Shown piece by piece: positions 58,829 to 64,000 of a DNA stretch of 64,000 nucleotides; the first letter of the stretch is position 1, and every line of letters starts with the position of its first letter. A model generated the notes under the pieces. The model did no database searches. It was not told where the DNA came from and saw only the letters and a list, made by a program, of their open reading frames with translations. The stretch comes from Larix kaempferi. Its lineage: Eukaryota; Streptophyta; Pinopsida; Pinales; Pinaceae. The translations under genes were made by a program, and so were the position numbers. The stretch covers positions 186,001 through 250,000 of the forward strand of contig BSBM01000152.1 of assembly GCA_027924585.1 (NCBI GenBank). Reading direction: 5' to 3'.

Positions 58829-59219
58829 TGTTGGGTATGTGTTATATTCTTTGCATGCATGTGGAGGGGAGGGTGCGCCTGTAAGTGAACGCCAAATTTT
58901 TTGTGTTGTTTTCGGCTATTTTTGGGGAATTTTCTAAAAATATATAATTTAATCTCGGTTAATGGATTGGAGTCTATTTATTAATCCAGTTTAACAGATT
59001 AGGGTATTGGATGCCAAGGAATACCTATATTGTATTGCGAGTGATTCATAATGATAATGAGAAAAATAGGATTTGTGGCTCCAAGGTTTGTTGGTTTTCC
59101 TAGTTAAGGGTTTCCCTCATAAATCTCTATGTACTATATATGAATGGTGTAGTGTAATTTTTTATTTTGCTTAAAAGAATCTGTATGCTTTTCTTCTCTA
59201 CACAAGTTTAAAGCTTACA
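58829..59219 (+). repeat. 3' LTR of copia E (391 bp)
   Basis: It starts TGTTGGGTATGTGTTA after the purine-rich aagtggcagaa and ends AAAGCTTACA. A TATA-like actatatatgaa lies at about 59131. About 275 bases of its second part recur reversed at 23043-23317. Confidence 0.82.
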
Positions 59220-59945
59220 ATAAAAATATATTAAATAACAATCATATATAACAAAAGTCATGAAAAAGTAACTTATTTTTTAATTTACACTTGTCAGTGA
59301 TTTGATTTGTTTGTGAACATTATAAAAATATATTAAATAATCTCAACCTTCATACAAATGACAATCATGTATGAGGAAGTATCAATCTTTATGCAAATGA
59401 CAATCATGTATAACAATCATATATGAGGAAGTCAGGGAAAATAACTTTTTTGTGAATTCACACTTTTCAACATATAAAAGAAATTGTAAAATACACAATC
59501 ACAAACCGCTATCAAAGTACAAATATTTAAATATTATAACAAAGAACAATTAAGAATAATTAGTCCTTATACATGCCAACTTGCTTGAATTCTCTATTAC
59601 AGGGGTTGAAGAGATAATTACTCCCAACAATATGTTTTGGGTATAAATAGTAAAGTAATTATAAATGGTAAGGTGATATTTTTTATATTAATTTAAAGTA
59701 AATTTATTTTAATTTAGGATTTATCAAGTATTAAATATGAAAATGTAGAAAATAGTATTAAATATAAAAAGAGATTAACAGTGTTTTGGACTATTTGATA
59801 AGTCTATTTTATAGACTTGCATATTTGTACTATTTGATTCACATATGAATAGCAATAGTATGGTTTTTTTCGTTGAAAAAAAACGAAAAGAGATTAAATA
59901 ATATATATGAACATCCCGCAAGCATGGTACACGAGTAAAACTAGG

Positions 59946-60018
59946 TGTGATTTGAACTCGTGACCTCCATTTACAACTGTGACTTCATAATAACTGAACC
60001 ACCAATGAATCACACCCA
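59946..60018 (-). repeat. tRNA-like SINE piece
   Basis: On the minus strand tggttcagttatta resembles an A box and ggtcacgagttcaaatc a B box at tRNA-like spacing. It is a relative of 23319-23400. The missing acceptor pairing excludes a working tRNA gene. Confidence 0.45.
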
Positions 60019-61959
60019 GACAAATTTAAGAGTAATTCATATATAGTCTTTTACTTAATTTCACTGAGTTGTAATCTACTTTATATGTAATAAAAATACA
60101 TTTAAACTATAAATGAAAAATAAAACTAGATTTAAAATAAATAAAACTTTTTCATATATTTATTTTTATGTTGAACAGTATCAGAGGTTAAAGCCGTGTA
60201 TTGGCAACTGAAAGTTAAAGACTTTAATTTCCACAACAAAAATTATTAAGCAAAATATGTCTGATCGTCTCAAAGATCGATTTTTGTTATGTATTAAGGA
60301 TTTTTTTACTCTTGGTGCGGCTGGAGAAGCGGCACTAATCAGTGGTTTGAGCAGGACATTTCGGTTTCTCGTATATGAGAATGGTAGCCATCTCCCATAC
60401 CCTCATAGGGTTCACTAGGAAAAGTATTAAGTCTGCCAATATAGATATCGAATTAAAACTAAAATACGACAAAGATAAAGAGAACTATAATATCTAAACG
60501 AACAAAAATAAGAGTAAAAAGTTTTAGTTTGCTTACCCAAGATGTAAGTGAGTTCGGTGTACTTATGCGTTTTTTTGTCCTGAAGTGGAGGAATCGCCTC
60601 TAGCACCCAACTGTCATACAAGCAACGGGTTATATGTAGATTAATCGTTCTAATAGAATGTATTAATATATTTGATATTGATACATATAAAAATAATGTA
60701 AAAATGCAATACATATAAAATATGGAATAGAGTTTTTATATGAATAATAATTTTAATCAAATATAGATGGATATATTATAAATGTACATTTAAAATCATT
60801 GGTTTATTTCTAAATATGTTAATTGCAATCAAAATTACTATTTAAAAATAAAAATATAAAATTTCAATGTACTCGGATAAAAAGTGTGAGAGATAACAAT
60901 TAGTTAGTAATAAGTGTGAGAGATAACAACTAGTTAATAATTATTATTTTTATAAAAAAATATGAAATTGAATGTAATTTACATTTTTTAATAATTGAAT
61001 AATTGAAATGTGGTATTTCAAAATTTAATTTTCCAATGTATTTCTATTTTACTTACATGAAAGGCCAACACCACTAAATTATTCTACTATGAATTGAAAC
61101 GGTTACCTTGATTAGGAGTTTCTTTTTCTGGTCTTCCAAACAGCGTACCTGTTACAACAATGACGATGACCGAAACGTCAGATTTATCGATAATATTCCA
61201 TTGTATTATTATTGTAAACGAATAACAAAGCGGACTGGAGGATCTCATGCAGGTTCCCATAAATTTTGGGCTTCTTGGTTCAGTGCTCGCGAGAATAAAC
61301 AAAGTTGAAGTAGCAACCTTCATCCAAAGGTCTATTTGGAAAAGGTTTGCTGGGTCTAGGAGCTTTAGGTTTTCATGCATTAATTTCTTTGAGTTCTGGT
61401 TTAATATAAATCAGAGTAATAGTCTGAAGCGAGTTATTAATAAAAATGGAGCGTGTCATTAAGTTGGATAACCTTAAGCAAGTTATTAGTAAATATGATT
61501 AATCATATTTAGTAAATAGGATTGTGCTTAAGTTCATTTGAATGGCATACTATTATATTAAGGTGGCATATGCTACAAATTCAAGATATATCTTTTAGAT
61601 TTGTTAAACTATTTATTTTTTAAAATATGGTTTAATTGAAAGATTTTATTGACTCAATAGAACCCTTACAAAAGTCCTCTTACTTATAAGTAGACTTTAA
61701 TAATAATAAGGATTTGCTTTCTGTTAGAAATAGTAATTACTCATGTTAGGATTAGCTTTAGTTTTATTTTAGATGTTTGGTTAATAAAGTATGTAGCATG
61801 CATGCATGAGTTAGTTTAGGTTTTTAGGTTTTCAATATTTGTTTAAATACACCTTCAAATTGGACTACGTATACTTTTCCTCGATTATACAAGGATGAAA
61901 CAAGTGTACTATCTAAATTGATTTTATGGCTCTCATTCCAAATTCCAAATAAACAATTA

Positions 61960-61978
61960 ATATATATATATATATATA
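61960..61978. repeat. (TA)n short microsatellite
   Basis: About 19 bases of alternating T and A. Confidence 0.9.
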
Positions 61979-62278
61979 ATAACATGTAACTATGAATGGA
62001 TAACTAGTAGCTAATGCATGAATAACTTGTAGGTGATTGATAACTAGAAGTCCGTGCAACAACAACACATGGAGAACAAGTAGCTTGTTCTTGACACTTA
62101 GCTTATGACATACAAAAATTGGATAATTACTAAAACAAATTAATTAAATATACTAATTAGGTATACCACCATTGGATAATAACTAAAAATCATGATGCAC
62201 ACATATAGGAGCCACCAACAGCTGCAGGTGACATAGTTCCCCATCCCCACTTTAGTCCCATGTTTCCACCCCTCTCCC

Positions 62279-63255
62279 ATGAGTCACCCCTGTCGCTTCC
62301 ATCTAGACCCCTCCCTTCGTCCACCCCCTCCCTTCCATCCATCATCCCTTCTCCGTCCATCCTCCCCCCTCCATCCATCATCCCCCATTCATCTATGCCC
62401 CCTTGTTTATACATCCTCCCCCATTCATCCACGCCCCCCGTCTATCCATCCTCCCCCATTCATCCATGCCACCCCTTCCATCCAGCTTCCCCCCCTTCAT
62501 CCACAACCTCCCTTCTATCCATCCTCCTCCCTCTATCCAGGACCACCCTCCCATTCACCATCCCTCAACAACCCCCTTATCCCTTTTGGGTCGATACCCC
62601 CTATTGTACAGCCAATAGGGGTTCATCGTCCACGACGTCCTACTCCACCCCATACCACCATGTCCTCTTCCACCATATCTTCTCCAGTTCTCGCCACTAT
62701 TGTGGCAACTACTCTTCCAGTATCCGCCCATGTATCTACACTGGTTGCACCTGTAGTTGCTGCAACTACATCTGCGCCCCCCCCCATGACTATATCGGAG
62801 CAGGTTGTCCAGCCAACTGCTCCACCTGATAGCCCTGAAGCCCAGTCATGTCCATTGTCAGAGGTGTTCATGGTGAGAATCAAGTTAATTTATGAAAATA
62901 TTTTGATGCATTAATGAAAATTAATTTAAGCAATTATTATTTTTCAATGAAATGATTGTTGCAAATGTTGTAGGTGTAATTGCTGAGAGGCTCAACAGAT
63001 CCAGGACACCTGCCTCACGTCTCCCACTCGCATCAACGGTGGGTTATTTAATATTTGAATTCTACATTGATTTTATAAATGTGATAAATGTTACAAATGC
63101 TTGAAAATGATGGTATCTTGTATCATTTGTTTCGGATCTTGGAGAGACAATCTACTGCTAGACGAAAGAAGATCAGAGATACCAGTAGCTCCAAGAAGAG
63201 GAAGATCAATTTTGGAGATGCGCCTAGGAGCGATGGGGGTGGTCACAATGCTTGA
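62279..63255 (+). pseudogene. Possible Pro/Ser/His-rich gene remnant with spliced 3' part
   Basis: The frame 62279-62914 encodes low-complexity Pro/Ser/His from a CT-rich tandem word (ccatccatcatccccc-like, 62300-62560), then less repetitive sense (VSAHVSTLVAPVVAATTSAP, TISEQVVQPTAPPDSPEAQS). A donor-like ATG|GTGAGA lies at 62870-62878. Exon-like sense resumes after tgttgtag at 62973 (VIAERLNRSRTPASRLPLAS) and at about 63145 (RQSTARRKKIRDTSSSKKRK), ending TGA 63253-63255 with a basic, nuclear-signal-like tail. The splice phase between the first two pieces does not fit (phase 0 gives a stop), so the model is uncertain or the gene is broken. No family recognised; a decayed transposase is one option. 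Confidence 0.3.
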
Positions 63256-64000
63256 CGCACCATGTTATGTACATTAGCCACGATGTGGCACTTTTGGGCA
63301 CCAGTTTCCATGTACTTGGTATCGACGGTACGAGTTTCCATGTATTTTGGATCTACTGCATGAGTTGTTGGATTTTGTATAGGGCATGAGCTGCCATCGT
63401 ATGTACATTGGGAACCACGTTCCACTATTTTCCAGGAAATTTATATGTTTGGACGTTTTTTGTAGCCTTGATGTACATGGATTTTCAGTTATATGATTTA
63501 TATCGATGTTGTCTATATTTTTATCTTGTTGTCTCATGTTGTGTGTAGTTTCCTAATAAACAACATCACGCTTTTAAAACAAATGGTTGAGTTTGAATGA
63601 ATTTTGATATGATTTCCTTCGTTTAGGTTTAAGTATGACTTTAGATTTAGAATTGAAATAAAGAATATTATTTCAATTGGTTTATGTTATGAAATGTATT
63701 TTGATCGTAAAATGTCATTCTAATAAGATCCAACTAATTTGTATACATCACAATGCAATGATGAAAGTTCGATGGTAAAATTCAACACATTGAGTAGTTA
63801 TTGTAGAAATTTTATGGGGGCCTTGATGCACTTTCCTGCAAAAAAAATTATTTACATCAATTTCTGGCATCTTTAAACCGACCCCTTGGATTGCTAAGTG
63901 ATGAAAATAGTTAGCATGTTTCCCCATAACAAATTCTAGATAGATTTACCTCAAGAGGCATATTGAGATTTCTCTATTGTTATGAGGTGGCACATTGAAA
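63256..64000. other. No gene; short repeated words
   Basis: accagtttccatgtacttgg and tacgagtttccatgtatttt (63300-63345) are related words about 35 bases apart; otherwise AT-rich and non-coding to the end of the window. Confidence 0.5.

Larger units (their letters stand above)
56624..59219 (+). mobile_element. Copia element E, 5'-truncated, with 3' LTR
   Basis: Only the integrase C-terminal part, RT, RNase H and one LTR remain. No 5' LTR, gag or protease is found upstream; the coding sense begins abruptly at about 56624 in the integrase. Confidence 0.88.
59220..62259. other. No secure gene; AT-rich DNA with exon-like scraps
   Basis: Mostly AT-rich. It holds a tRNA-like SINE piece (59946-60018), minus-strand exon-like sense at 60422-60620 and 61087-61380 (see findings), and a short TA repeat at 61960-61978. 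No feature is strong enough to call a gene. Confidence 0.5.

Noticed and set aside
61087-61380. Resemblance of VVTGTLFGR to the MIZ1/DUF617 motif
   Set aside because: Only about seven residues match and nothing before or after fits the family; treated as chance.
62190-62432. Minus-strand Gly/Met/Asp-rich ORF
   Set aside because: Shadow of the CT-rich tandem word.
1-64000. CRISPR arrays, bacterial operons, rRNA genes
   Set aside because: No regularly spaced exact repeats with unique spacers, no operon-like gene spacing and no conserved rRNA core sequence; all evidence is plant nuclear.

Overview
The window is plant nuclear DNA that is almost entirely nested retrotransposons. Ty1/copia elements, a chromodomain Ty3/gypsy element and plant-type primer-binding sites (initiator-Met tRNA, tggtatcagag) identify a seed plant. 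The very low gene density, long AT-rich intergenic stretches and heavily mutated old elements suit a large genome, and a gymnosperm such as a conifer or yew is my best guess. That guess is inference only. No intact host gene was found.

Layout. 1-8922: a broken Ty3/gypsy gag-protease gene, split at 1445-7075 by a 5.6-kb unit (called F here). F has a 5-bp target duplication (CCCAC), TG...CA ends forming a 10-bp inverted repeat, a TATA box and a degraded protein-coding region of about 1,100 codons, but no recognisable LTR pair or pol. 8923-16057: a Sirevirus-like copia element (G) with a heptamer minisatellite in its LTRs, four polypurine tracts and a truncated 3' LTR. 16058-35500: mostly non-coding, AT-rich and full of local duplications. 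It contains a possible host-gene remnant (17100-18057, minus), a polyadenylated retroposon with a 283-codon ORF (21366-22830, minus), an LRR receptor-kinase fragment (about 24000-24330, minus), tRNA-like SINE pieces and LTR fragments.

35500-54900 is a nest of insertions that can be dated relative to one another. An old repeat (family C) received copia A (35621-40888, minus, TSD CTGTG) and, 86 bp further on, copia B (40975-54886, minus, TSD CTTAC). The 5' LTR of B was then split by chromovirus-type gypsy D (46996-54663, plus, TSD AAGCT/AATCT). The protease region of D was finally split by a 1,551-bp solo-LTR-like unit (49658-51208, TSD GATGT) that shares sequence with family C.

56624-59219 is a 5'-truncated copia (E) with its 3' LTR; part of the same LTR family lies reversed at 23043-23317. 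The last 4.8 kb has no secure gene, only exon-like scraps and a CT-rich Pro/Ser/His-coding stretch near 62279-63255.

Every large coding region carries stops, frameshifts or catalytic-residue losses, so none of these elements looks autonomous. All boundaries were found by reading the sequence; identity figures are hand counts.
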